The translations under genes and the position numbers were made by a program. From JAITWN01 sp034002745 (GTDB lineage Bacteria; Pseudomonadota; Gammaproteobacteria; SZUA-140), in NCBI GenBank assembly GCA_034002745.1, contig JAVEZY010000009.1:1-64000 (forward strand): a stretch of DNA of 64,000 nucleotides. Reading direction: 5' to 3'. Shown piece after piece: positions 24,080 to 32,416 of the stretch. Below the pieces are notes generated by a model that was not told the DNA's origin, made no database searches, and worked only from the letters and a program-made list of their open reading frames with translations. Numbering within the stretch: the first letter of the stretch is position 1; every line of letters starts with the position of its first letter.

Positions 24080-25096
24080 GTGAAGACGCTGATCGCCAAG
24101 CGGCTGCTGATCCTGATACCGATGCTGCTGGCGGTGTCGCTGATGGTGTCGCTGCTGATGTCGCTGGCGCCGGGAGACCCGGTGACGCAGTTCGAGATGA
24201 TGCCGGACGTGGATGAGGATTACCTGCAACGGCTGCGGGAAGACTTCGGACTCGACAAGCCCTGGTACGTGCAGTACTTCCACTGGCTGGGACAGGTGGT
24301 GCCGTTCTCCTACGATCCACAGGCCGCCAGCTTCTTTCAGCGCTTCGATTTCACGCCCAATTTCGGTTTCTCCTATCACTATCGCACCGAGGTCTGGGAC
24401 CTGATCGTGCAGCGCCTGCCGGCGACCATCCTGCTGTCGCTGACCTCTCTGCTGCTGGCCTGGCTCATCGCCATTCCACTCGGCGTGCTGGCGGCGATCT
24501 ACAAGGATTCGGTGTTCGATCGCATCAGCCAGATGCTGGCCTACGCCGCGCTCTCGATTCCGGAATTCTTCCTCGCGCTGCTGGCGCTGGTGTTCGCCGC
24601 CTGGACCGGCTGGTTCCCCATCGGCGGCTTCACATCCACGGAATACGATTTCCTGTCGCCGTGGGGGAAATTCCTCGATATCGCGCACCACCTGCTGCTG
24701 CCGACGATCGTGCTCGGCATCGGCGGGGTGGCGGGCATCATGCGCATCATGCGCGCCAACTTCCTCGACAACATTCGCGCCGAGTATGTGACCACGGCGC
24801 GCGCCAAGGGATTGTCCGAGGGCGTGGTGATGTTCCGTCACGTATTCCGCAACGCCATCAATCCCCTGATCACCGCTGCCGGCTTCGCCTTCTCATCGAT
24901 CCTCAGCGGTGCCCTGCTGGTCGAGATCGTGATGAACTATCCGGGCATCGGCCAGCTCGTCTACGATGCCCTGCTGCAGCAGGATGCATTCGTGGTGCAG
25001 GCCGCGGTGCTGATGAGCGTCATCATGCTGATGCTGGGCAATCTGCTGGCGGACGTCGCGCTCTCCATGAACGACCCCCGGATTCGCTATGACTGA
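24080..25096 (+). CDS. Peptide ABC transporter permease, DppB/OppB type
   Basis: A 338-residue integral membrane protein. It opens with KRLLILIPMLLAVSLMVSLLMSLAPGDP, the usual N-terminal membrane segment and GDP motif of DppB-type permeases. Further membrane segments and the cytoplasmic coupling loop (EYVTTARAKGLSEGVVMFRHVFRNAINPLIT) follow. The start is GTG after GGGGAG. Its end overlaps the next permease gene by 8 bases, indicating tight coupling. An insert of about 50 residues after GDP (FSYDPQAASFFQRFDF) is longer than in E. coli DppB. Confidence 0.93.
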   Translation: MKTLIAKRLLILIPMLLAVSLMVSLLMSLAPGDPVTQFEMMPDVDEDYLQRLREDFGLDKPWYVQYFHWLGQVVPFSYDPQAASFFQRFDFTPNFGFSYHYRTEVWDLIVQRLPATILLSLTSLLLAWLIAIPLGVLAAIYKDSVFDRISQMLAYAALSIPEFFLALLALVFAAWTGWFPIGGFTSTEYDFLSPWGKFLDIAHHLLLPTIVLGIGGVAGIMRIMRANFLDNIRAEYVTTARAKGLSEGVVMFRHVFRNAINPLITAAGFAFSSILSGALLVEIVMNYPGIGQLVYDALLQQDAFVVQAAVLMSVIMLMLGNLLADVALSMNDPRIRYD

Positions 25097-26147
25097 CGGC
25101 ATATTTCGCCAATTGCTGCGGCGACCCGCCGGCCTGACGGTGCTGGTCGTGCTCGGACTGTTCTACCTGATCGCGGTCTTCGCCGATTTCCTTGCCCCCT
25201 ACAGCGTGACCGATCAGGATCTGCGCAGCACCTTTCATCCGCCGACAGCCCTGTTCATCGAGGACGGACGTCTTCACGTGCAGCGCTATGAGATGCACGA
25301 CGGAGAGAATGATAATGCGGGTTACCGAAAGGTTCCGGGAGAGGGATCGCCGATCAGCTTCTTCGCCGAGGGGAGGGACTACCGGCTGCTTGGCCTGGTG
25401 CCCATGAACCGCCATCTGTTCGTCGTCGAAGGGCCGGACCGGCTCTATCTGATGGGCAGCGACCAGGTCGGGCGGGACATCTACTCGCGACTGCTCCATG
25501 GCACCCGGATTTCGCTCAGCATCGGCCTGATCGGCATCGCCATTTCGATGTGCATCGGCTTCATCGTCGGGGGGCTGGCCGGGTATTTCGGCGGCGTGCT
25601 CGACAATACCGCCATGCGCGTCACCGAGTTTCTGATGGCCATACCCGGCCTGTACCTGCTGCTCGCGCTGCGCGGCGCCTTCGCCGAGGATTTCACGCCC
25701 ACGCAGATGTTCTTTCTCATCGTCTTCATCCTGAGTTTCATCGGCTGGTCCGGCACCGCGCGCATCATTCGCGGCATGACGCTGTCGCTGCGCAACCGCC
25801 AGTTCGTGCTCGCCGCCGAGGTGATGGGCCAGAGCTCGTGGAAGATCCTGTGGATCCACGTCCTGCCCAATGTGTTCAGCTACCTGATCGTCGCCGCGAC
25901 GATCAGTATTCCGGGTTACATCCTGGGCGAGGCCGCGCTCAGTTTCCTCGGCCTGGGCATCCAGGATCCCTCCGTCTCCTGGGGGCTGATGCTGTCCCAG
26001 GCGCAGAATCCGCAGGTGTTCATGGAGGGCTACTGGTGGTTTCTGGTGCCGGGTCTCGCGATCTTTGTCACCGTGATAAGCTTCAACGTGCTTGGCGATG
26101 TGCTGCGCGATATCGTCGATCCCAAGCAGAAGTTCCTGAGAACCTGA
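25089..26147 (+). CDS. Peptide ABC transporter permease, DppC/OppC type
   Basis: A 352-residue inner-membrane permease partner. Residues 14-35 form the first membrane segment, followed by a periplasmic insert up to about residue 115. The conserved GSDQVGRDIYSRLLHGTRISLSIG leads the permease core, with the coupling loop RNRQFVLAAEVMGQSSWKI and later EAALSFLGLGIQDPSVSWG. It begins inside the end of the upstream permease gene and is followed after 1 base by the ATPase gene. Confidence 0.93.
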   Translation: MTDGIFRQLLRRPAGLTVLVVLGLFYLIAVFADFLAPYSVTDQDLRSTFHPPTALFIEDGRLHVQRYEMHDGENDNAGYRKVPGEGSPISFFAEGRDYRLLGLVPMNRHLFVVEGPDRLYLMGSDQVGRDIYSRLLHGTRISLSIGLIGIAISMCIGFIVGGLAGYFGGVLDNTAMRVTEFLMAIPGLYLLLALRGAFAEDFTPTQMFFLIVFILSFIGWSGTARIIRGMTLSLRNRQFVLAAEVMGQSSWKILWIHVLPNVFSYLIVAATISIPGYILGEAALSFLGLGIQDPSVSWGLMLSQAQNPQVFMEGYWWFLVPGLAIFVTVISFNVLGDVLRDIVDPKQKFLRT

Positions 26148-26148
26148 C

Positions 26149-27042
26149 GTGACGGACCAGACCAGAGACCGATCGCCGACCGCGCCGCTGCTCGAGGTGC
26201 GGGACCTCACCATCGATTTCCAGAGCCATGGCCGCTCCCAGCGCGCCGTGGACGGGATTTCGTTCTCGATGGCGGAGGGGGAGACGCTGGCGGTGGTGGG
26301 GGAGAGCGGCAGCGGCAAGAGTGTCACCGCCCTGTCGCTGGCGCGCCTGCTGCCGGGGCCGCCCGAATGCAGCATCAGCGGGCAGATCCTGTTCCGGGGC
26401 ACTGATCTGCTTGCCTGCAAGCCGCACGAGATTCGCCGCTACCGCGGCAAGGAGATCGGCTATGTGTTCCAGGAGCCGTCGACCTCGCTCAATCCGGTAT
26501 TCACCGTTGGTTATCAGATCGCCGAAGCGATCCGGCTGCATCGCCCGGAGGTGACAGACGTGCGCGCGGAGATCATCCGCGTGCTCGACCTCGTCGGCAT
26601 CCGCAATCCGGAGCTGCGCTGGAACGATTATCCGCATCAGTTGAGCGGCGGCATGCAGCAGCGCGCCATGATCGCGATGGCGGTGGCGTGTCAGCCCCGC
26701 CTGATGGTCGCCGACGAACCGACGACCGCGCTCGATGTCACCATACAGGCCCAGATCATCGAACTGCTGCGCGACCTGCGTACGCGCCTGGGCATGTCGG
26801 TGATGCTGATCACGCATAATTTCGGCGTTGTTTCCGGATTCGCCGACAAGGTGATCGTCATGTTCAGGGGCCGTATCGTCGAGGCGGGTTCGGTCGAGGA
26901 AGTGCTGGCCGCTCCACGCCACCCGTACACTCGTGCATTGCTGGCGTGCATCCCCCGCATCGGACAGAAGCGGCGGCGGCTTGCCACCATCGATTACGCC
27001 GCGATCGAGCGTGAATTGCGGGAAGGGGAGGGTGGCGCATGA
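26149..27042 (+). CDS. Peptide ABC transporter ATPase, DppD/OppD type
   Basis: A 297-residue cytoplasmic ATPase of the importer. Walker A is GESGSGKSVT (about residues 49-58), the ABC signature is LSGGMQQRA, Walker B is RLMVADEPTTALD, and the H-loop is LITHNFGVV. The C-terminus has the oligopeptide-type extension HPYTRALLACIPRIG. Translation starts at GTG one base after the permease stop. The gene ends in an ATGA overlap with the second ATPase. Confidence 0.94.
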   Translation: MTDQTRDRSPTAPLLEVRDLTIDFQSHGRSQRAVDGISFSMAEGETLAVVGESGSGKSVTALSLARLLPGPPECSISGQILFRGTDLLACKPHEIRRYRGKEIGYVFQEPSTSLNPVFTVGYQIAEAIRLHRPEVTDVRAEIIRVLDLVGIRNPELRWNDYPHQLSGGMQQRAMIAMAVACQPRLMVADEPTTALDVTIQAQIIELLRDLRTRLGMSVMLITHNFGVVSGFADKVIVMFRGRIVEAGSVEEVLAAPRHPYTRALLACIPRIGQKRRRLATIDYAAIERELREGEGGA

Positions 27043-27857
27043 GCGCGGGTGCCAAGGCCTCCGCAACGGCGCAGGATCCCTTGCTGCAGGTGCGGGATCT
27101 GCGGGTTCACTATCCCGTTCACGGTGGCATTCTGCGCCGGGTCGTCGATCATGTGCGCGCCGTGGACGGTGTCTCGTTCGATGTGCCGCGCGGCAGGACG
27201 GTCGGTCTGGTGGGAGAGAGTGGCAGCGGCAAGACGACCATCGGTCGCGCCATCGTCAAGCTCAACCGCGTCACATCCGGCGCCATCGTCTACGACGGGG
27301 TCGATATCACCGGTATGGGGCGTCGGGGGTTCTTTCCATGGCGCAAGCGCATCCAGATGGTGTTCCAGGACCCCTTCAATTCCCTGGATCCCCGCATGAC
27401 GGTCGAGGCCATTCTGCGCGAGCCGCTGACCATCCATTTCGCGCGACTGACGCGCAAGGAGCAGCGTGTTCGGGCGGCGGACCTGCTGGAGCAGGTGGGG
27501 CTCTCAGGCGACCATCTCAATCGCTATCCGCATGAGTTCAGCGGCGGACAGCGGCAGCGTATCGGCATCGCGCGAGCGCTGGCGGTCGAGCCGGAACTGC
27601 TGATCTGCGACGAACCGGTGAGCGCGCTCGACGTATCCGTCCAGGCGGCCATCGTCAACCTGCTGCAGGACCTGCAGGAACGCCATGGCTTCACCTACCT
27701 GTTCATCGCCCATGATCTCGCCGTCGTCGAGCACATCAGCGATTACGTGCTGGTGATGACCGAGGGAAAAATCGTGGAGCAGGCGCCGGCGGGGGAGATC
27801 TACCGGAATCCGCAGCATGAATATACCAAGAGGCTGCTGGCGGCAGCGGTGGGGTGA
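27039..27857 (+). CDS. Peptide ABC transporter ATPase, DppF/OppF type
   Basis: A 272-residue second ATPase of the heterodimeric motor. It has Walker A GESGSGKTTIGR, signature FSGGQRQRIGIARAL, Walker B ELLICDEPVSALD and HDLAVVEHISD. Another family mark is VFQDPFNSLDPRMTV. It ends with PQHEYTKRLLAAAVG. It is the last gene of the five-gene operon; the stop is 14 bases before the azurin terminator hairpin, which faces the other way. Confidence 0.94.
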   Translation: MSAGAKASATAQDPLLQVRDLRVHYPVHGGILRRVVDHVRAVDGVSFDVPRGRTVGLVGESGSGKTTIGRAIVKLNRVTSGAIVYDGVDITGMGRRGFFPWRKRIQMVFQDPFNSLDPRMTVEAILREPLTIHFARLTRKEQRVRAADLLEQVGLSGDHLNRYPHEFSGGQRQRIGIARALAVEPELLICDEPVSALDVSVQAAIVNLLQDLQERHGFTYLFIAHDLAVVEHISDYVLVMTEGKIVEQAPAGEIYRNPQHEYTKRLLAAAVG

Positions 27858-27861
27858 AATC

Positions 27862-27891
27862 AAAAAAAACGGGCGGCCATGGGCCGCCCGT
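27862..27891 (-). terminator. Rho-independent terminator of azurin
   Basis: On the minus strand a 10-bp stem ACGGGCGGCC/GGCCGCCCGT with a 3-base loop is followed by eight T residues (the A-run 27862-27869). It lies 29 bases past the azurin stop. The + strand side has no T-run, so it probably does not stop the ABC operon efficiently. Confidence 0.9.
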
Positions 27892-27920
27892 CTGTGCTCA
27901 GCTTGCGCCTTTTTGGGCGA

Positions 27921-28367
27921 TCAGCCGAAGACCACCTTGCCCTTCATGATGGCGAAGTGACCCGGGAACGGGCAGTAGAAGCTGTAGTCGCCACCCTTCT
28001 CCAGGACGCTGGTGGAGAACTTCACGGAAGCGGTCTCGCCTCCGCCGACCAGCGGAACGACGGCCAGGGCGCGAGCGTCACCCGGCGGCACATGGTTGTT
28101 GGCGATGCCGGCAGCCATGCCCGCGGACGACAGGCCAGCCATGTCGGCGGTCTTGGTGACGACGATGCCATGACCCATGGTGTTCTTCGGCAGCTTGCCG
28201 ACGTGAACCAGCGTCAGCTCGAACTCGGCGCAGTCGGCGGGAATCGTGATTTCCTTCACGTTGAACTGCATCTGGTCGTTGCCTTCGACGGTGGCCGAGC
28301 AATTCGCAGCAGCGGCAACCGAGGCGCAAAGAGACAGGGCCGAGATGGTGATGACCTTCGCGTACAT
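27921..28367 (-). CDS. azu: Azurin (blue copper protein)
   Basis: A 148-residue periplasmic type 1 copper electron carrier. A signal peptide ends ASVAAA; the mature protein starts ANCSATVEGNDQMQFNVKEI. Copper ligands are all visible: His in NTMGHG, then Cys, His and Met in YCPFPGHFAIMKG. The structural disulfide cysteines (NCSA and ADCAEF) are also present. It passes electrons between periplasmic partners such as cytochromes. It has its own promoter and terminator and is divergent from a Crp/Fnr-family regulator gene, a possible controller. Confidence 0.97.
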   Translation of the reverse strand: MYAKVITISALSLCASVAAAANCSATVEGNDQMQFNVKEITIPADCAEFELTLVHVGKLPKNTMGHGIVVTKTADMAGLSSAGMAAGIANNHVPPGDARALAVVPLVGGGETASVKFSTSVLEKGGDYSFYCPFPGHFAIMKGKVVFG

Positions 28368-28404
28368 GACTTCTCCTTAAGCGACAGTGAAAAAAGCTCA
28401 GGAA

Positions 28405-28432
28405 AGTATACCGGCAAGCCGCGGTAAGGCAA
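28405..28432 (-). promoter_or_regulatory. Sigma-70 promoter of azurin
   Basis: On the minus strand TTGCCT (28432-28427) and TATACT (28410-28405) are separated by 16 bases. The -10 matches five of six consensus bases. It lies 38 bases before the azurin ATG, which has AAGGAG as ribosome site. Confidence 0.6.
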
Positions 28433-28460
28433 GCCCGAAACGGGCGCTTCATTGTAGGGT

Positions 28461-28480
28461 ATTGACGACACCGTGACAAT
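28461..28480. promoter_or_regulatory. Imperfect palindrome between azu and the Crp/Fnr gene
   Basis: ATTGACGACACCGTGACAAT has half-sites ATTGAC and GACAAT (five of six symmetric). It lies upstream of both divergent genes, near -55 relative to the azurin promoter. It could be an operator for the adjacent Crp/Fnr-family regulator, but does not match the N4-spaced Fnr consensus. Confidence 0.3.
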
Positions 28481-28528
28481 GTGGCCATTTGCCGCATTTC
28501 CCCGCCGATTGTCGGCATGCCGCGACAT

Positions 28529-28558
28529 TTGACACCTGGCCGACGGCACTCCTAGGCT
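28529..28558 (+). promoter_or_regulatory. Possible promoter of the Crp/Fnr-family gene
   Basis: A perfect TTGACA (28529-28534) is followed after 18 bases by TAGGCT (28553-28558), a weak -10. It is 64 bases before the ATG. Confidence 0.4.
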
Positions 28559-28622
28559 AATCGAGGATGCTCCTAACGGAATGCACAATGTGTCCGGGCC
28601 GCGATCTCCTGAGGAGGTGCGC

Positions 28623-29336
28623 ATGGCGAATGTCGGTAAGGAGACAGCAGGGATTGGTTGCAGGGAGAGTTCCACTGCGGATGAGGATTTCGCCGTGGCC
28701 GCCGGACGACTCGAGTCGGGCGCTCTCTTCAAGGCGGCCCGCTGCGTTCACATTTCCGCGCGCGACATCATCTATCGCGAAGGCGCCGACGCCGATACCG
28801 TCTATGCGCTTCGCGGCGGCCTGATCAAGCTCATCAGCTATCTTCCCAACGGGCGCGGCAGGATCGTGCGCCTCTACGGCCGCGGAATCTGGATCGGGTT
28901 GGAGAGCCTGCTCCGCCAGCCATACGAACACACCGCGGTTGCCATCGAGGACGTCGAGGCATTCCGGTTCCGTGCCGATACCTTGCGCGTTCTGGAGCGT
29001 GACGATGCCCGGCGCCATGTTCATCTCATGAGCAAGTGGCACCAACACCTGTTGGAAGCTGACATGTGGATCGCCGATTTTGCCACCGGTCCGATCCGTT
29101 CGCGCGTCGCACGGCTGCTGGGATTCCTGTCCCGCATCGAGGATCGCAGCGCTTCCGGCAGCGTAAAACTGCTCACCTGCGAGGAAATGGCGGCGATCCT
29201 CGGTGTGACGCCGGAAAGCGTCAGCCGGGTGCTGGCGGAGTTCAAGCGGACCGGCCTGCTCAGTGTGATGGAAACCTCTCAGTCCGAGCTCTACCATTGT
29301 GATGTCGGCGGGCTCGAGCGTGTGGCCTGGCAGTAA
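28623..29336 (+). CDS. Crp/Fnr-family transcriptional regulator
   Basis: A 237-residue two-domain regulator. Residues 35-150 form a cNMP-binding-type beta-barrel (HISARDIIYREGADADTVYALRGGLIKLI). The C-terminal winged helix has the recognition region LTCEEMAAILGVTPESVSRVLAEF. No N-terminal four-cysteine cluster of Fnr is present, so an oxygen-sensing Fe-S cluster is unlikely; the ligand is unknown. ATG 28623 follows GAGGAGG and was preferred to an in-frame start at 28581. It is divergent from azurin; control of electron-transport genes is a reasonable guess. Confidence 0.88.
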   Translation: MANVGKETAGIGCRESSTADEDFAVAAGRLESGALFKAARCVHISARDIIYREGADADTVYALRGGLIKLISYLPNGRGRIVRLYGRGIWIGLESLLRQPYEHTAVAIEDVEAFRFRADTLRVLERDDARRHVHLMSKWHQHLLEADMWIADFATGPIRSRVARLLGFLSRIEDRSASGSVKLLTCEEMAAILGVTPESVSRVLAEFKRTGLLSVMETSQSELYHCDVGGLERVAWQ

Positions 29337-29427
29337 CCGCTCGAGAAAGCGCCGGCTCTCTCGCATGCCGGCAAGGAGATTCGAAGTCACCTGAGAGCGG
29401 ACAAATCCCTTGAGTCGGGCAACGAGT

Positions 29428-30159
29428 ATGCAGCGGCAACCAGGCGAGCAGGCACCGATACCGGGCGGGCGCAGCGTTCTTCTCGCCATGCTTCTCGGGA
29501 TCGCTGTCGTCGCCGTGGTCGTAGGCATTCTGGTATGGTCAGGCGCTCACCATTCGGTGGTCGATCTGCTTCGCCGGCTTGACGAAATGGGGCCGGCGGC
29601 GCTGCTTGTTTTTATCGCCATCATGGCGCTGGTCGTGGTCCTTCTTCTGCCCGGCGTGCTTTTCACCACCGGCGCCGGCTTCGTGTTCGGCGTGGTGCAA
29701 GGCTCGGTGGCCGTTGTCATCGGGACGGCGATGGGATCGATCGGCGCTTTCCTGATAGCCCGATTCCTGTCCGGTGCGCGGGCCACGCGCTGGCTGCGCG
29801 AGCATGATCGGCTCGCGCCGTTCAGCGAAGAACTCGCTGCGCGCGGCTGGCGGCTGGTCCTGCTCACGCGGCTCATGCCTCTCTTTCCATTCAAGCTGAC
29901 CAATTATCTCTTCGGACTGAGTCCCGTTTCCTTGCGCGGCTTCGCGGTCGGCACGCTGATTGGCATCATTCCCTGGTCCGTTCACAATGTGTATCTGGGC
30001 GCACTGGCGGCGGATCTCAGCGGCATCGGACTTCGTCCCGAGCGCAGCCCTTTCGAGTGGGCGCTCTATCTCGCCGGCTTCGTCGCCACCATCATCACCA
30101 TCGTCTATGTCAGTAGAGTGGCGCGGCGCGGATTGACCTTGCCTTCGCAGCGGAGCTGA
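29428..30159 (+). CDS. TVP38/TMEM64 (VTT-domain) membrane protein
   Basis: A polytopic inner-membrane protein of about 243 residues. The VTT core includes LLLPGVLFTTGAGFVFG, GTAMGSIGAFLIARFLSG, the conserved LLTRLMPLFPFKLTNYLFGLS, and GTLIGIIPWSVHNVYLGAL. Family members are related to DedA and eukaryotic TMEM41B/VMP1 proteins, some of which scramble lipids. ATG 29428 was taken over a TTG at 29410. It is followed after 4 bases by the six-hairpin protein gene, so it appears to head the operon up to glgX. Confidence 0.88.
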   Translation: MQRQPGEQAPIPGGRSVLLAMLLGIAVVAVVVGILVWSGAHHSVVDLLRRLDEMGPAALLVFIAIMALVVVLLLPGVLFTTGAGFVFGVVQGSVAVVIGTAMGSIGAFLIARFLSGARATRWLREHDRLAPFSEELAARGWRLVLLTRLMPLFPFKLTNYLFGLSPVSLRGFAVGTLIGIIPWSVHNVYLGALAADLSGIGLRPERSPFEWALYLAGFVATIITIVYVSRVARRGLTLPSQRS

Positions 30160-30163
30160 CGAC

Positions 30164-32416
30164 ATGCCCTGGATGAAATGGCTGCCATGGCGTTTTCTCA
30201 TCCGGCGTGTCGCCCGCGCGCATGGCTTTCTCGATCCGGTGCTTCTGCTGTCGCATCTGCATCGCTTCGCGCAGCCGGCCGAGGTCGGCGTACCCCTGGA
30301 GCTGTTGCGGGCCGGGGTGGTATTTCATGCGCGGGGACTGATCAACAGTCGTGTCATCCAGCACAATCTGGACTGGGTATGGCCGTACTGGGTCGAACGG
30401 CAATTCGATCCCGGCGATCCCTCGTTCGTGCCCCGCGCCTTCGCCATCACCCATGTCAATCTGACGCATCGCAACTGGACCGCGCTCGGGGTCCCTGACC
30501 TGTCGGAACTGGCTGTGGTCGATCCGCGCGGTCTGCTTACGCCCTTTGCCGACGGTTGGTCGCTGGATTGCTGGGTGATCGACGAGGACGGTGCGCAGCT
30601 GCTACCCTCGCGCGCCCGGGAAGCGGTGCAGAAGCTCGAGTGCGATGACAGCAACTGCGCTGTCGTGACGGAAACGCGCGCTGCCGGCATGCTGCTGAGG
30701 ACCCGCATCCTGATGGAGCCGGACGGCGAACAGGCGATATGCCGGCTGCAGGCGCGCGCTCAGGCCGATGGTTCCGCCTGGCTGGTTCTGTCCCTGCGCC
30801 CGGCCAATCCGGAGGGGGTGAGCTTCGTGCACAAGGCGACGCTCACCGCCGATCGACGCGCATGGATCATCGACGACAAGTACCGCGTATCCTTCGATGC
30901 GCCGGCCGATCGGCATCACGTTTCCGACTACCGGGCCGGCGACGTCCATATCCACCTTCACGATCTCGCCGACGACATCGCCATACAGTGCGGCGTCGGA
31001 ATGGCGACCGCAGCCGCCATGTTCCGCATCGATCCCGGGCGTCCCCGCGATCTGCAGGTCGATATCCCGGTCGAGGTTCCCGCCGATGAGCGCGGGTGCG
31101 CGCGCGCCTGGACAGACAGTCTCGATGGTCATTGCCAGCTGACGATTCCCGATCCTGTATGGCAGGGTCTGTACGATGCTGCGCTGCGCACCCTGATCAT
31201 TCATTCACCCCGCGACGTCTTTCCCGGGCCTTACACCTACAAGCGCTTCTGGTTTCGTGATGCCGCGTTCATCATTTACGCCCTGATTTGCGCCGGATTG
31301 ACCGGGCGCGCCGAACGGGCGCTCGATCGTTTCCCGCTGCGCCAGGACCTGACCGGATACTTTCACTCGCAGGAAGGCGAATGGGATTCGAATGGCCAGG
31401 CCTTGTGGATCATGGAGCGATTCTGCGCCTTCACCGGCACCGCGCCCAAGCCGGAATGGCACACGGCCATTCGCCGCGGAGTGCAGTGGATCGGACGCAA
31501 GCGGCTGCCGGCGGGCAACGAGCCGCATGCGGGGCTGATGCCGGCGGGGTTCAGCGCCGAGCATCTGGGGCCGAACGATCACTATTACTGGGACGATTTC
31601 TGGAGCGTGGGCGGACTTCGCGCCGCCGCTCGGCTGATGGACTCCTTCGACGAGGCGGGTGCGGCGGGAGCGCGCGCCGAAGCGAACAGCTTCATGGCGG
31701 CGATCGAGCGTGCTCTCGCCAATGACCGGAAACGCGTTGGCAGGCCGGCAATGCCCGCAGCGCCGCACCGCCGCCTGGATGCCGGCGCCATCGGATCCCT
31801 CGCCGGCGGCTATCCGCTGGAACTCCAGGCGCCGGACGACCCGCGCCTTGTCGACACCGCCGCCTTCCTGATGGAGCGCTGCTTCTATCAGGGCGGTTTC
31901 TTCCAGGACATGATCCATTCCGGCGTCAATGCCTACCTCACGCTGCATGTGGCCCAGGTTCTGCTCCGCGCCGGCGACGAGCGTGCGCTGGCCCTCATCG
32001 ACCGGGTCGCCGCCCTCGCATCGCCGACCGGACAGTGGCCCGAGGCCATCCATCCCGCGACGCTCGGCGGCTGCATGGGAGACGGGCAGCACGTATGGGC
32101 GGCGGCGGAATGGGTGCTCATGGTGCGCAATGCGCTCGTTCGCGAGGAGGGAGACCGGCTGATTGTGGCCGCCGGCGCCGCGCCGCGCTGGCTGCGCCCC
32201 GGGAACCGGATCGCGCTGGGTCCGGCGCCAACGGCATTCGGCGCCATCTCGATCGAGATTCTGGTGCCCCGAGAAGACACCATCACCGTAAGCTGGAACG
32301 GCGACTGGCATCGCCCACCCGCGGCAGTGGAGATTCGGTTGCCGGGAACGGAACCGCAACTGTGTGATGTGGACGCCGGCACGGTGGAAGTGCGGGTGAC
32401 GGAAGGTGAGCGATGA
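30164..32416 (+). CDS. Six-hairpin glycosidase-like protein
   Basis: A 750-residue protein. The N-terminal 330 residues look like a beta-rich domain. The following part resembles an (alpha/alpha)6-barrel glycosidase (DVFPGPYTYKRFWFRDAAF, EWDSNGQALWIMERFCAF, YYWDDFWSVGGLRAAARL, SPTGQWPEAIHP). Acidic residues sit in the expected barrel loops but I cannot name the catalytic pair. The gene lies between a VTT protein and a glycosyltransferase, overlapping the latter by 4 bases, in a run that includes glgX. An alpha-glucan or glycolipid hydrolase is likely. I do not recognise a named enzyme. Confidence 0.7.
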   Translation: MPWMKWLPWRFLIRRVARAHGFLDPVLLLSHLHRFAQPAEVGVPLELLRAGVVFHARGLINSRVIQHNLDWVWPYWVERQFDPGDPSFVPRAFAITHVNLTHRNWTALGVPDLSELAVVDPRGLLTPFADGWSLDCWVIDEDGAQLLPSRAREAVQKLECDDSNCAVVTETRAAGMLLRTRILMEPDGEQAICRLQARAQADGSAWLVLSLRPANPEGVSFVHKATLTADRRAWIIDDKYRVSFDAPADRHHVSDYRAGDVHIHLHDLADDIAIQCGVGMATAAAMFRIDPGRPRDLQVDIPVEVPADERGCARAWTDSLDGHCQLTIPDPVWQGLYDAALRTLIIHSPRDVFPGPYTYKRFWFRDAAFIIYALICAGLTGRAERALDRFPLRQDLTGYFHSQEGEWDSNGQALWIMERFCAFTGTAPKPEWHTAIRRGVQWIGRKRLPAGNEPHAGLMPAGFSAEHLGPNDHYYWDDFWSVGGLRAAARLMDSFDEAGAAGARAEANSFMAAIERALANDRKRVGRPAMPAAPHRRLDAGAIGSLAGGYPLELQAPDDPRLVDTAAFLMERCFYQGGFFQDMIHSGVNAYLTLHVAQVLLRAGDERALALIDRVAALASPTGQWPEAIHPATLGGCMGDGQHVWAAAEWVLMVRNALVREEGDRLIVAAGAAPRWLRPGNRIALGPAPTAFGAISIEILVPREDTITVSWNGDWHRPPAAVEIRLPGTEPQLCDVDAGTVEVRVTEGER

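Noticed and set aside
27862..27891. Bidirectional terminator for both azurin and the ABC operon
   Set aside because: Only the minus-strand direction has a T-run after the stem.
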